Shown: in pieces, positions 54,106 to 62,398 of the stretch
Numbering within the stretch: position 1 is the stretch's first letter
Layout of the letters: each line of letters starts with the position of its first letter
NCBI GenBank assembly: GCA_027494165.1
Contig: JAOSJM010000001.1
Location: 310,001 to 374,000 of the forward strand
Direction: 5' to 3'
DNA length: 64,000 bases
DNA from: Acidimicrobiia bacterium
GTDB lineage: Bacteria > Actinomycetota > Acidimicrobiia > IMCC26256 > JAOSJM01
Program-made: the position numbers and the translations under genes
The notes under the pieces: model-generated
What the model was told of the DNA's origin: nothing
Databases searched by the model: none
Seen by the model: only the letters and a program-made list of their open reading frames with translations

Positions 54106-54699
54106 GTGAGCGGACCGGACACGGCACGCGAGCGCGTGCTCGCGGCGACCTACGCCTGCGTCACCCGGTCGGGTCTGGCCCGGACCACCGTGGAGGACGC
54201 GGTGCGGGAGTCCGGCGTGTCGCGGGCCACCGTGTACCGCCTGTTCCCCGGCGGCAAGGGGCAGCTCCTCCGGGAGGCCGTCGGCTGGGAGATGAACCGG
54301 TTCTTCGGCCGCCTGGCCGACCACGTCGCCGGCGCCGCCGACCTCCCGGCGGTGCTGGAGCAGGGGCTCGTCTTCGCCCACCGGGCCGTGCGCGAGCACC
54401 GGGTGCTCCAGCAGGTGCTGGCCACCGAGCCGGGCCGGCTCCTGCCGCTCCTCACCGTGGAGCAGCACCGGGTGCAGCGCCTGGTCGCCGCGTACCTCCG
54501 GCCGGTGCTCGACCGCGAGGCGGAGCAGGGGCGCCTGCGGCCCGGCCTCGACCGCAGGGCCGCGGCCGACTACCTGTCCCGGATGGCCCTGTCGCTGATG
54601 GGCGCCCCGGGCCGCTGGGACCTCGAGGATCCCCAGCAGGTCCGGCGGGTGGTGCGCGAGGAGCTCCTCGGCGGGATCCTGGCGCCCGGGGTGCGCTGA
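54106..54699 (+). CDS. TetR family transcriptional regulator (1)
   Basis: A 197-residue TetR-type repressor. The helix-turn-helix is ARTTVEDAVRESGVSRATVY (~24) followed by RLFPGGKGQLLREAV. The ligand domain is all-helical and shows no recognised subfamily. It follows the liv operon on the same strand and precedes a second TetR gene; either regulator could control the importer or the diiron gene. A perfect inverted repeat begins 24 nt after its stop. Confidence 0.9.
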   Translation: MSGPDTARERVLAATYACVTRSGLARTTVEDAVRESGVSRATVYRLFPGGKGQLLREAVGWEMNRFFGRLADHVAGAADLPAVLEQGLVFAHRAVREHRVLQQVLATEPGRLLPLLTVEQHRVQRLVAAYLRPVLDREAEQGRLRPGLDRRAAADYLSRMALSLMGAPGRWDLEDPQQVRRVVREELLGGILAPGVR

Positions 54700-54722
54700 G
54701 AGCCCCCTCCCCTCGGGTGGGC

Positions 54723-54753
54723 GCGGAATCGGGGCCCACGACCCCGATTCCGC
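54723..54753. promoter_or_regulatory. Perfect 12-bp inverted repeat before TetR-diiron promoter
   Basis: GCGGAATCGGGG (54723-54734), 7-nt centre, then its exact complement (54742-54753). AT-containing arms and the place 25 nt upstream of a consensus -35 fit an operator; a terminator for the first tetR gene is the other option (no U tract). Confidence 0.55.
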
Positions 54754-54777
54754 ACCAACCGGCGGGAGGCAGGGGCC

Positions 54778-54807
54778 TTGACAGTGAGACGCGGATCGCC
54801 TTACCGT
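54778..54807 (+). promoter_or_regulatory. Consensus promoter TTGACA-N18-TACCGT (second tetR and diiron gene)
   Basis: TTGACA (54778-54783), 18-nt spacer and TACCGT (54802-54807). This is the only exact TTGACA -35 noticed. GTG 54814 follows by 6 nt, so the transcript is leaderless. Confidence 0.7.
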
Positions 54808-54813
54808 CTCGAC

Positions 54814-55463
54814 GTGGTTGCCGTCCGGGGGACATCACCCACGTCGTCGCGCTCGACGACCGCGAAACCGAGCTGCTCGCGCCCGACTCCGTGGAGCGGC
54901 GCGCCGTCGACGCCGTGCTCACCTGCCTCGCCCGCCACGGGCTCACCAAGACCACCCTCGAGGACGTGGCCCGTGAGGCCGGGTGCGGTCGGGCCACCCT
55001 CTACCGCTACTTCGAGAGCAAGCAGGACCTCGTCGAGGTCGCGCTGTGGTCGGAGGTCGACCGGTTCTCCCGGACGCTGCGCGCGGCGGTTCGCGAGGTC
55101 GCGAACCTCGAGGACGCGATCGTGACGACGATCCTCGTCTCGGCCCGGGAGCTCACGAGCCACGCCGGGTTGCGCTACGTGCTCGACTTCGAGCCCGAGG
55201 TCATCCTTCCCCACCTCGCCTTCGAGGCCGCCGACCTCCTCCTCGGCGCCGCCGCCTCGATCCTGGCGCCGGGCCTGGCCCCCTACCTCCCCGCCGACCG
55301 GGCCGACCGGGCCGCGGAGTGGGTCGCCCGGGTCCTGCTCGCCTACCTGTTCCGTCCCGACTCGTCGTCGCTCACCGACGAGTCCGACGTCCGGGCGCTC
55401 GTGCACGAGCTCGTGCTCCCCGGCGTCGCCCCGAGCTCGCTGCTGTCCGCCACGAGGGGGTAA
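54814..55463 (+). CDS. TetR family transcriptional regulator (2) (one frameshift)
   Basis: About 216 residues. The helix-turn-helix is KTTLEDVAREAGCGRATLYR (~46) then YFESKQDLVEVALWSEV. The ligand-binding helices follow (LRYVLDFEPEVILPHLAFEA). The frame that holds the domain has no good start near the promoter. Restoring one G in GGGGG 54827-54831 joins it to GTG 54814 (MVAVRGDITHVVALDDRETE), 6 nt after the -10 box, the leaderless spacing used elsewhere. Without this the start would be GTG 54891. The stop is 6 nt before the diiron gene, so both are cotranscribed. Confidence 0.88.
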
Positions 55464-55469
55464 CCGCCC

Positions 55470-56603
55470 ATGTCCACCAACGAGGAGATCATCGGTCGGG
55501 CCGACGTCGACGACGTCGAGGCGATCCTCTCGGTCGCGAACGACCAGGTCGACGCCGTCGTGCACGCGGTCCGGGCCGAGGCCGACGCCCTCTTCACCTG
55601 GGACTACGCCCAGACCCGCCAGGCCCTCGTCAAGCTGTACGAGAAGGCCAAGACCTCGCAGTGGAACGCCCACGACCTCCCCTGGGAGACCGACGTCGAC
55701 CAGGAGAAGGTCGTCGTGGCGAACGCGGTCCAGAACCCGAGCTCCGGCCTTCTCGGCCAGAACATGGACGTCACCGGGACGCCCTTCGAGAAGTGGACCG
55801 AGAAGGAGTGGATCCAACTCGGGATCGAGTCCCAGAACTGGACCCTGTCCCAGTTCATGCACGGCGAGCAGGGCGCGCTCATCTGCACGGCCCAGATCGT
55901 GGAGACCGTGCCGTGGATCGACGCCAAGTACTACGCGTCCACCCAGGTGATGGACGAGGCCCGCCACGTCGAGGTGTTCGCCCGCTACCTCGACACCAAG
56001 CTGTCGGGCCACTACCCGATCAACGCCCACCTGCGGATGCTGCTCGACGACATCATCGCCGACGACCGGTGGGACATGACCTACCTGGGCATGCAGATCA
56101 TGGTCGAGGGCCTGGCCCTGGCCGCCTTCGGGTTCATGCACCAGATGACCACCGAGCCGCTCCTCAAGCAGATGCTCCGCTACGTCATGAGCGACGAGGC
56201 CCGCCACGTCGCCTTCGGCGTGCTCTCGCTCAAGGAGTACTACGCGGAGCTGGGGGCGGCCGAGATCCGCGAGCGTCAGGAGTTCGCCTTCGAGGCCGCC
56301 GTGCGCATGCGCGACCGGTTCCTCCAGCAGGAGGTGTGGGACCGCATGGGCCTGCCGGTCGAGGAGGTCGTGAAGCTCGTCCTCCAGGTGCCCGATCGCA
56401 GCATGTTCCAGAACATGCTGTTCTCCAAGATCGTGCCCAACTGCAAGAAGCTCGGCCTCCTCGACGCCGGGGACGGCTGGCTCCGCCAGCGGTTCACCGA
56501 GCTCGGCGTGATCGCCTTCGAGGACTGGGTCGACACCGGCGAGGAGTACGCCATGCTCGACGAGGTCGCGAAGGACCGGGAGACGGCGGCCGCCACCGCC
56601 TGA
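55470..56603 (+). CDS. Ferritin-like diiron protein (putative oxygenase)
   Basis: A 377-residue all-helical protein with carboxylate-bridged diiron motifs. One pair is FMHGEQGALICTAQ and VMDEARHVEVFARYL (~155-172); the second is MVEGLALAAFGFM and MSDEARHVAFGVLSL (~210-247). The two D-E-A-R-H helices supply Glu/His ligands as in ribonucleotide-reductase R2-like and related oxygenases. The substrate is unknown. It is unlike bacterioferritin in length. Cotranscription with a TetR gene suggests induction by a small molecule, possibly to oxidise it. Confidence 0.85.
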   Translation: MSTNEEIIGRADVDDVEAILSVANDQVDAVVHAVRAEADALFTWDYAQTRQALVKLYEKAKTSQWNAHDLPWETDVDQEKVVVANAVQNPSSGLLGQNMDVTGTPFEKWTEKEWIQLGIESQNWTLSQFMHGEQGALICTAQIVETVPWIDAKYYASTQVMDEARHVEVFARYLDTKLSGHYPINAHLRMLLDDIIADDRWDMTYLGMQIMVEGLALAAFGFMHQMTTEPLLKQMLRYVMSDEARHVAFGVLSLKEYYAELGAAEIRERQEFAFEAAVRMRDRFLQQEVWDRMGLPVEEVVKLVLQVPDRSMFQNMLFSKIVPNCKKLGLLDAGDGWLRQRFTELGVIAFEDWVDTGEEYAMLDEVAKDRETAAATA

Positions 56604-56630
56604 CCGGAGGTTCCGGCGGCGCCCTCGCGC

Positions 56631-56654
56631 GCCCGCCCGCGGGCGTCGGCGGGC
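56631..56654 (+). terminator. GC hairpin before RNase J promoter
   Basis: GCCCGCC (56631-56637) and GGCGGGC (56648-56654) form a 7-bp stem, 28 nt after the diiron gene. Terminator-like, no U tract. Confidence 0.35.
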
Positions 56655-56667
56655 GGGGACCCGGTGC

Positions 56668-56673
56668 TAGCGT
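56668..56673 (+). promoter_or_regulatory. -10 box TAGCGT, leaderless start of RNase J gene
   Basis: TAGCGT ends 8 nt before ATG 56682. Confidence 0.5.
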
Positions 56674-56681
56674 CCGTCGCG

Positions 56682-58382
56682 ATGGCGCGCTCGGACGTGG
56701 AGGAGGGCTCACCGGGCCCCGGGCAGGTGCGGATCGTCTTCCTCGGGGGCCTGGGAGAGATCGGCCGCAACTGCTTCTGCCTCGAGGTCGAGGGTCGCAT
56801 CCTCGTCGTCGACTGCGGGCTCATGTTCCCCGAGGCCGACATGCCCGGCGTCGACCTCGTCCTGCCGGACTTCACCTACCTGCGCGACCACGCCGACCGG
56901 GTCGAGGCCGTCCTCCTGACCCACGGGCACGAGGACCACACCGGCGGGCTGGCCTTCCTCCTGCGCGACGTGGCCGTGCCGATCTACGGCACGCCGCTGA
57001 CCCTCGCCCTGGCCCGGAACCGCATCGAGGAGGCCGGGGTCCTGGGACGTACCGAGCTCGTCCCGATCCAGGACCACGAACGCCGCCGCATCGGGCCCTT
57101 CGACTGCGAGTTCGTGCCCGTCACCCACTCGGTCCCCCACGGGCTGGCCACGGCCTTCCACACGCCGGTGGGCACGATCCTCCACACCGGCGACTTCAAG
57201 CTCGACCTGACCCCGGTCGACGGCCGCACGACCGACCTGGCCATGCTGGGCGAGATCGCCCGGCGTCCCGGCGGCGTGCGCCTCCTCCTGTCGGACTCCA
57301 CCAACGCCGAGCGGCCCGGGTACACCCCGTCCGAGTCGGTGGTGGGGGGCGTGATGCGGGGCCTGTTCCGTGAGCACGCCGGCCGGCGCTTCGTCGTGGC
57401 CAGCTTCGCCTCCCACCTGCACCGGGTGAAGCAGGTGGCCGAGGCCGCCGTGGCCTCGGGGCGCCGGGTGGCGTTCCTCGGCCGCTCGATGGTGCAGAAC
57501 GCCGCCCTGGCCCGTTCGATGGGCCTCCTGGAGCTCCCCGCCGACGCGGTGGTGGACGTCGAGGAGATCGCCACGCTGGACCCGGGCGAGCTGTGCATCG
57601 TCTGCACGGGGTCCCAGGGCGAGCCCATGAGCGCGCTGTCGCTGATGGCCGCGCACGAGCACAAGTGGGTGAAGCTCGACGAGGACGACGTCGTCGTGAT
57701 CTCCGCCCACGCCATCCCGGGGAACGAGGGGAACGTCAACCGGGTGATCGACGCGCTGTACCGGATCGGTGTCGAGGTGATCCACGACCGGAACGCCCCG
57801 GTCCACGTGTCGGGCCACGCGTCCCAGGAGGAGCTCAAGTTCGTCCTGAACCTGATCCGGCCGGACTGGTTCGTCCCCGTCCACGGCGAGTTCCGGCACA
57901 TGGTCCACCACGCGCAGCTGGCCCACGACGTGGGCGTGGCCGCCGGGCGCGTGGTCGTGTGCCAGGACGGCGACGCCCTCGTCCTCGACGCCGACGGCGT
58001 CACCGTCGAGCGGGCGGCGGTCCCGGCGGGCTACCTCTACGTCGACGGCATCGTGGGCGACATCGGCCACGGCGTGCTGCGCGACCGGCGGGCGCTGGCC
58101 GAGGAGGGCGTCGTCGTGGTCATCGCCACCGTCGACGCCAAGACGGGTGAGATCGTCACCGGGCCCGAGATCGTCACGCGCGGCTGGATCTACGCCCCCG
58201 AGGCCGAGGAGCTCCTCGGGGAGGCCAAGGCCCGGGTGCTGGCGTCGCTCCAGGAGGCGGCCGGGGAGGGGGCGACCGACTTCGAGACCCTGCGGAGACA
58301 CGCCCGGTCGGCCCTGGCCCGCTTCATCAACGAGCGGACCCGGCGCCGTCCCATCGTGATCCCGGTCGTGATGGAGGTCTGA
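56682..58382 (+). CDS. rnj: Ribonuclease J
   Basis: RNase J combines 5'-3' exonuclease and endonuclease action in RNA decay and rRNA processing. It is 566 residues. The metallo-beta-lactamase part has IVFLGGLGEIGRNCFCLEV (~18), LLTHGHEDHTGGLAFLL (HxHxDH, ~73), VTHSVPHGLATAF, LHTGDFKLD and LSDSTNAERPGYTPSE. The beta-CASP part has FASHLHRVKQVAEAA, CTGSQGEPMSALSLM, HVSGHASQEELKFVLNLIRP and VPVHGEFRHMVHHAQLA. ATG 56682 is chosen by the leaderless -10 spacing and the family N-terminus. Confidence 0.97.
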   Translation: MARSDVEEGSPGPGQVRIVFLGGLGEIGRNCFCLEVEGRILVVDCGLMFPEADMPGVDLVLPDFTYLRDHADRVEAVLLTHGHEDHTGGLAFLLRDVAVPIYGTPLTLALARNRIEEAGVLGRTELVPIQDHERRRIGPFDCEFVPVTHSVPHGLATAFHTPVGTILHTGDFKLDLTPVDGRTTDLAMLGEIARRPGGVRLLLSDSTNAERPGYTPSESVVGGVMRGLFREHAGRRFVVASFASHLHRVKQVAEAAVASGRRVAFLGRSMVQNAALARSMGLLELPADAVVDVEEIATLDPGELCIVCTGSQGEPMSALSLMAAHEHKWVKLDEDDVVVISAHAIPGNEGNVNRVIDALYRIGVEVIHDRNAPVHVSGHASQEELKFVLNLIRPDWFVPVHGEFRHMVHHAQLAHDVGVAAGRVVVCQDGDALVLDADGVTVERAAVPAGYLYVDGIVGDIGHGVLRDRRALAEEGVVVVIATVDAKTGEIVTGPEIVTRGWIYAPEAEELLGEAKARVLASLQEAAGEGATDFETLRRHARSALARFINERTRRRPIVIPVVMEV

Positions 58383-58406
58383 CGCCCCGTCTCGGGGGAG
58401 GGTGCG

Positions 58407-59189
58407 ATGGGCGGGATCCCGGTCGACCTGACCGGCCGGGTGGCGCTGGTCACCGGGGCCGGTGGCGGGGTCGGGCGAGCGATCGCCCACGCGCTCGCCC
58501 GGGTGGGCGCGACCGTGTGGGTGAACGACGTCGACGAGGACCGGGCGGCGGAGGCGGTGGCCGGCATCGAGGCCGGGCTCGACGGTTCGGGCGGCTCGGC
58601 CCACGGCGTGGTGGCCGACGTCACCGACCCCGCCGCCGTCGAGGCCATGGCCCGCCACACCGGCCCGGTCGACATCGTCGTGAACAACGCCGGGCTCCCG
58701 CTCGGCGCGTTCGACCTCGCGCCCTTCGCCGAGACCGCGTCGGAGGCCTGGCGGCCGTGGATCGAGCTCAACCTCGTGGCGGTGATGCGGGTCACCCACT
58801 CCCACCTGCCCGGCATGCTCGCGCGGGGCTGGGGGCGGGTGCTCACGATCGTCTCCGACGCCGGACGGCGGGGCGAGCGGGGACAGGTCGTCTACGGCGC
58901 GGCCAAGGCCGGCGCGATGGGCTTCACGCGGGGCCTGGCCTCGGAGGTGGGGCGCCACGGCGTGACCGCCAACTGCATCGCCCTCGGCACCATCCGCCAC
59001 GGCCTCGTGGCCGAGGGGATGGACCGCCACCCCGAGCGTGAGGCGCGGATGCTGCGCGTGTACCCGCTCGGCCGGCTCGGGCGACCCGAGGATCCCGCGC
59101 CGCTCGCCGTGCTGCTCTGCAGCGACGCCGGGAGCTGGATCACCGGTCAGGTCTACCCGGTGAACGGCGGGTACTCGAACGCGCTCTGA
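58407..59189 (+). CDS. Short-chain dehydrogenase/reductase
   Basis: A 260-residue classical SDR. The cofactor site is LVTGAGGGVGRAIAHALARV (TGxxxGxG, ~15), with NDVDED suggesting an acidic residue after strand 2 and so NAD(H) preference. VVNNAGLPLG (~90), a catalytic Ser in IVSDAGRRGE and YGAAK (~164) complete the active site. The end ITGQVYPVNGGYS is typical. The substrate cannot be set. It follows rnj by 24 nt. Confidence 0.92.
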   Translation: MGGIPVDLTGRVALVTGAGGGVGRAIAHALARVGATVWVNDVDEDRAAEAVAGIEAGLDGSGGSAHGVVADVTDPAAVEAMARHTGPVDIVVNNAGLPLGAFDLAPFAETASEAWRPWIELNLVAVMRVTHSHLPGMLARGWGRVLTIVSDAGRRGERGQVVYGAAKAGAMGFTRGLASEVGRHGVTANCIALGTIRHGLVAEGMDRHPEREARMLRVYPLGRLGRPEDPAPLAVLLCSDAGSWITGQVYPVNGGYSNAL

Positions 59190-59289
59190 CCCCGGCGGCG
59201 TGCCGGCGCGGACGCTCGGGGTGCCGGCGCGGCCCCCGGCGCCCGGTGTCGTGGTCGGTGCGTGCCCCTGTTGCCAGTGTTGCTGGTGT

Positions 59290-59295
59290 TACCCT
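59290..59295 (+). promoter_or_regulatory. -10 box TACCCT, leaderless start of ftsK
   Basis: TACCCT ends 7 nt before ATG 59303. Confidence 0.5.
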
Positions 59296-59302
59296 GAGCG
59301 CG

Positions 59303-61692
59303 ATGGCCGCCCGCAGGTCGCCGCCACGCCGGGAGCCCGCCAGCCGGCGCACCCGTGCGCGCAGCACCGCCCGCCCGCCCGGGCGGTGGTCCCGGACGCG
59401 CGAAGCCGCCGCGTCCCAGCTCGGAGGGCACGCGGCCGACGCCGTCGCCATCGCCCTGGTCGTCCTCGCGGTCCTCAGCGCCCTGGGTCTCGCCTCCGAC
59501 CTCGCGGACCCGGTGGGCAGCGCGCTGGCCTCGGGCGCGGGCGCGCTCCTCGGCCACGGCGACGTCCTCGTCCCCCTCGCCGCGGCCGGGCTGGCCGTGG
59601 CGCTGCTGCGGCCCCGCCGCGACGACCCTGAGGTCGCGCCGGCGGGGCTGCGCGTGGGGGTCGGCACCGCGCTCGTGCTCGTCGGGGTGGTGGGCCTCCT
59701 GCACCTGGCCGGGGGAGCCCGCCGCTGTCGGGGGCGCTCGAGGATCTGCGCGACGCCGGCGGGGTGGTGGGAGCCGCGACGGCCACCCCGCTTCGGGCCG
59801 CCGGAGGCGTGGTCGGCGCCGTCGTGGTCCTGGTGGGCTTCGGGCTCCTCGGCGCGCTGATCGCCTGGGGACGCCCACTGCGCCACGCCCTGGCCGGCGC
59901 CGTCACGGCCCTGCGGTGGGTCGGGCGCCAGCTCCGCCGCATGACCGAGCTCTCCCCGGCGGCCCCCGAACCGGAGCAGGAGGCGGAGGAGGCGGAGGGG
60001 GAGGAGGTCCCCTCGGGCGGGGCCGAGCCCGCCCGGCGCGTCGTCCTGTACGACGAGCTCGCCGACCTTCCCGAGGACGAGGCGGCGCCCGTCGCGGAGG
60101 CCCCCGAGGAATCCCCCGAGGAGCCGGCCGCGCTCGGCGCCGCCAGGGCGGCCGCCGACCCGTCGGCGGGCCCCACCGAGCAGCTCGAGATCGACCTCGG
60201 GCCCGGGCACCGCACGAGCTCCTGGAAGCTCCCGCCGGCGAAGATCCTCAAGCGCGGCGGGGCGCGCGAGATCGACCGCAGGGTGGTCGACGAGGGGGGC
60301 CGGGTGCTGGAGGCGACCCTGCGGGACTTCGGGGTCGACGCCCGGCTGGTGGGGACGACCGTCGGGCCCACCGTCACCCGCTACGAGCTCGAGCTGGCCG
60401 CGGGCGTGAAGGTGAACCGGGTGACCGGGCTGAGCCACGACATCGCCTACGCGCTCGCCAGCCCCGACGTCCGCATCCTCGCCCCCATCCCCGGTCGCAG
60501 CGCCATCGGCGTCGAGGTCCCCAACCGCCAGCGACAGCTCGTCACCCTGGGCGACATCCTCGCCTCGGACGAGGCCCGTCGGGCGACCCACCCCCTCGAG
60601 GTCGGGCTGGGGCGCGACATCTCGGGCCGGTCCGTGATGCTGAACCTCGCGACGATGCCGCACCTGCTCATCGCCGGGGCCACCGGGGCCGGAAAGTCGA
60701 GCTGCATCAACTCGCTCGTGACCTCGATCCTCGTGCGGTCGACGCCCGACCAGGTCCGCCTCATCCTCGTCGACCCGAAGCGGGTCGAGCTGGGCGCGTA
60801 CAACGACCTGCCCCACCTGTTGACCCAGGTCGTCACCAACCCCAAGAAGGCGGCCAACGCCCTCGACTGGGCCGTGCGCGAGATGGACCGGCGCTACGAC
60901 GTGCTCGCCGAGGTCGGCGTGCGCGACATCCTCGGCTACAACGCGGCGTACGACCGGGGCGACCTGCCGACCCCCGAGGAGCCCGACCCCGTCACCGGCC
61001 AGGGGTACGAGCGGCTGCCGTACGTCCTCGTCGTCGTCGACGAGCTGAACGACCTGATGATGGTGGCCGCCCGCGACGTCGAGGCGAGCATCTGCCGGAT
61101 CGCCCAGATGGCCCGGGCCGTGGGGATCCACCTCGTGATCGCCACCCAGCGGCCCTCGGTCGACGTCATCACCGGCGTCATCAAGGCCAACATCCCCAGC
61201 CGCCTCGCGTTCTCGGTGAGCAGCCTGGCCGACTCCCGGGTGATCCTCGACCAGCCCGGGGCGGAGAAGCTCGTGGGCCAGGGTGACATGCTCGTGATGT
61301 CGGCCTCGTCGAGCCGCCCCCAGCGGATCCAGGGCTCCTGGGTCGACGAGGAGTGCGTCCGCAAGGTCGTCGCCCACTGGCGCCGCCAGGTCGACCGCCC
61401 CGACTACGTCGACGGGATCGCCGACGACGGGCCGGGAGGCGGTGGGGGCGGCGACGGCGGCGACCAGGACGACGAGCTCCTCGAGGAGGCGATGGAGCTG
61501 GTCGTGCGCAGCGGGCTCGGGTCCACGAGCATGCTCCAGCGCAAGCTGCGGGTGGGCTTCGCCCGGGCCGGGCGGATCATGGACCTCCTCGAGCGGCGCG
61601 GGGTGGTCGGCCCCTCCGAGGGGTCGAAGGCCCGGGCGGTGCTCATGACCGTCGAGGAGCTCGAGGAGCGCCGGGCCCGCGTCGACGCCTGA
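59303..61692 (+). CDS. ftsK: DNA translocase FtsK/SpoIIIE family (one frameshift)
   Basis: FtsK pumps chromosome ends across the septum for dimer resolution with Xer. About 796 residues. A basic N-terminus leads to about four membrane helices (~40-200), an acidic linker (PEPEQEAEEAEGEEVPSGG), then the motor: GRDISGRSVMLNLATMPHLL, Walker A IAGATGAGKSSCINSLVTSI (~453), Walker B LPYVLVVVDELNDLMMVAAR (DELND where DELAD is usual) and IATQRPSVDVITGVIKANIP. The C-terminal gamma winged helix is GSTSMLQRKLRVGFARAGRI. The frame breaks at GGGGG 59711-59715; one restored G gives LAGGSPPLSGALEDLRDAGG. Confidence 0.94.
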
Positions 61693-61722
61693 CCGTCGCC
61701 CTCTCCACCTCCCGCCCGGGTT

Positions 61723-61770
61723 GGGACGGATCCGGCCCCTCTGGGGGCCGCGCGGGTCCCAACGCCGAGG
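61723..61770 (+). repeat. REP-like palindrome family B, copy 1
   Basis: A 48-nt unit with a nested dyad: outer TTGGGAC.../GTCCCAA and inner GGCCCC-TCTG-GGGGCC. It is repeated exactly 63 nt downstream. It lies 30 nt after ftsK. Confidence 0.8.
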
Positions 61771-61785
61771 CCCGTGGTCCGCGTC

Positions 61786-61833
61786 GGGACGGATCCGGCC
61801 CCTCTGGGGGCCGCGCGGGTCCCAACGCCGAGG
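61786..61833 (+). repeat. REP-like palindrome family B, copy 2
   Basis: An exact 48-nt copy of the unit at 61723-61770. The flanks also share GAGG and CCG. The pair lies between the convergent ftsK and zinc-ribbon genes. Confidence 0.8.
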
Positions 61834-61884
61834 GCCGGGGGCGGTACGTCGCCGCCCACGACGGCGCCGGCCTCCGGCCGGCGA

Positions 61885-62334
61885 TCAGAGCCGGCCGTCG
61901 GCCTCGAGCTCGTCGAGTCGCGTGCGGAGCTCGTCGAGCAGGCCCGCGGCGGCGGCGAGGTGCTCCTCGATCCGGCTCACGTAGGCGATCGGCGAGGTGT
62001 CGGGCACCTCGTCCTCGACGTCGATCTCGTGCACGACCGCCTCGGCGAACTCGGCCTGCTCCTCGGGCACGAGCAGCGTGCCCGAGGCGTCGCCGCCGGG
62101 GCCGGTCCACTCCACCATCACCGTGATCCCGGCCGTCTCGAGCCTCCGCCGCAGGATCTGCGCGGAGAGCCGCGGCCACTCGCCCAGCTCCACCAGGTCG
62201 CCGACGTCGTCCGCGGCGCCGTAGGTCCCGTCGGGAGGGTTCGGTTGGAGGGCCACCCGGCAGTCGGCGCAGGACCGGGAGCCGGCCACGTACTCCGCCC
62301 CGCAGGAGGGGCACCACAGGGTCGGGCTGTCCAT
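61885..62334 (-). CDS. Zinc-ribbon protein with DUF2007-like domain
   Basis: A 149-residue acidic protein. An N-terminal zinc ribbon (TLWCPSCGAEYV and SCADCRVAL, residues ~5-30) is followed by a segment like the DUF2007 putative signal-transducing fold (SAQILRRRLETAGITVMVEW, ~57) and LLVPEEQAEFAEAVVHEI, then a C-terminal coiled helix (EEHLAAAAGLLDELRTRLDE). This combination is found in various Actinobacteria; its function is unknown. It is divergent from rimO. Confidence 0.8.
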   Translation of the reverse strand: MDSPTLWCPSCGAEYVAGSRSCADCRVALQPNPPDGTYGAADDVGDLVELGEWPRLSAQILRRRLETAGITVMVEWTGPGGDASGTLLVPEEQAEFAEAVVHEIDVEDEVPDTSPIAYVSRIEEHLAAAAGLLDELRTRLDELEADGRL

Positions 62335-62367
62335 CGGCTGATTCCCGTCGACGATGACGACCGGGTC

Positions 62368-62373
62368 AGTCTA
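62368..62373 (-). promoter_or_regulatory. -10 box TAGACT for zinc-ribbon gene (minus strand)
   Basis: On the minus strand 62373-62368 reads TAGACT, 33 nt before the ATG at 62334. Together with the rimO box it forms a compact divergent promoter. Confidence 0.35.
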
Positions 62374-62386
62374 GGGAAGGCGCCTG

Positions 62387-62392
62387 TACGAT
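62387..62392 (+). promoter_or_regulatory. -10 box TACGAT, leaderless start of rimO
   Basis: TACGAT ends 6 nt before GTG 62399. Confidence 0.5.
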
Positions 62393-62398
62393 GGGGCC

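Noticed and set aside
2457..61692. Programmed frameshifting or pseudogene decay as the cause of the many frame breaks
   Set aside because: Sites lack slippery-sequence-plus-structure design, affect essential genes at random positions, and most coincide with G/C homopolymers; base-call error explains them better.
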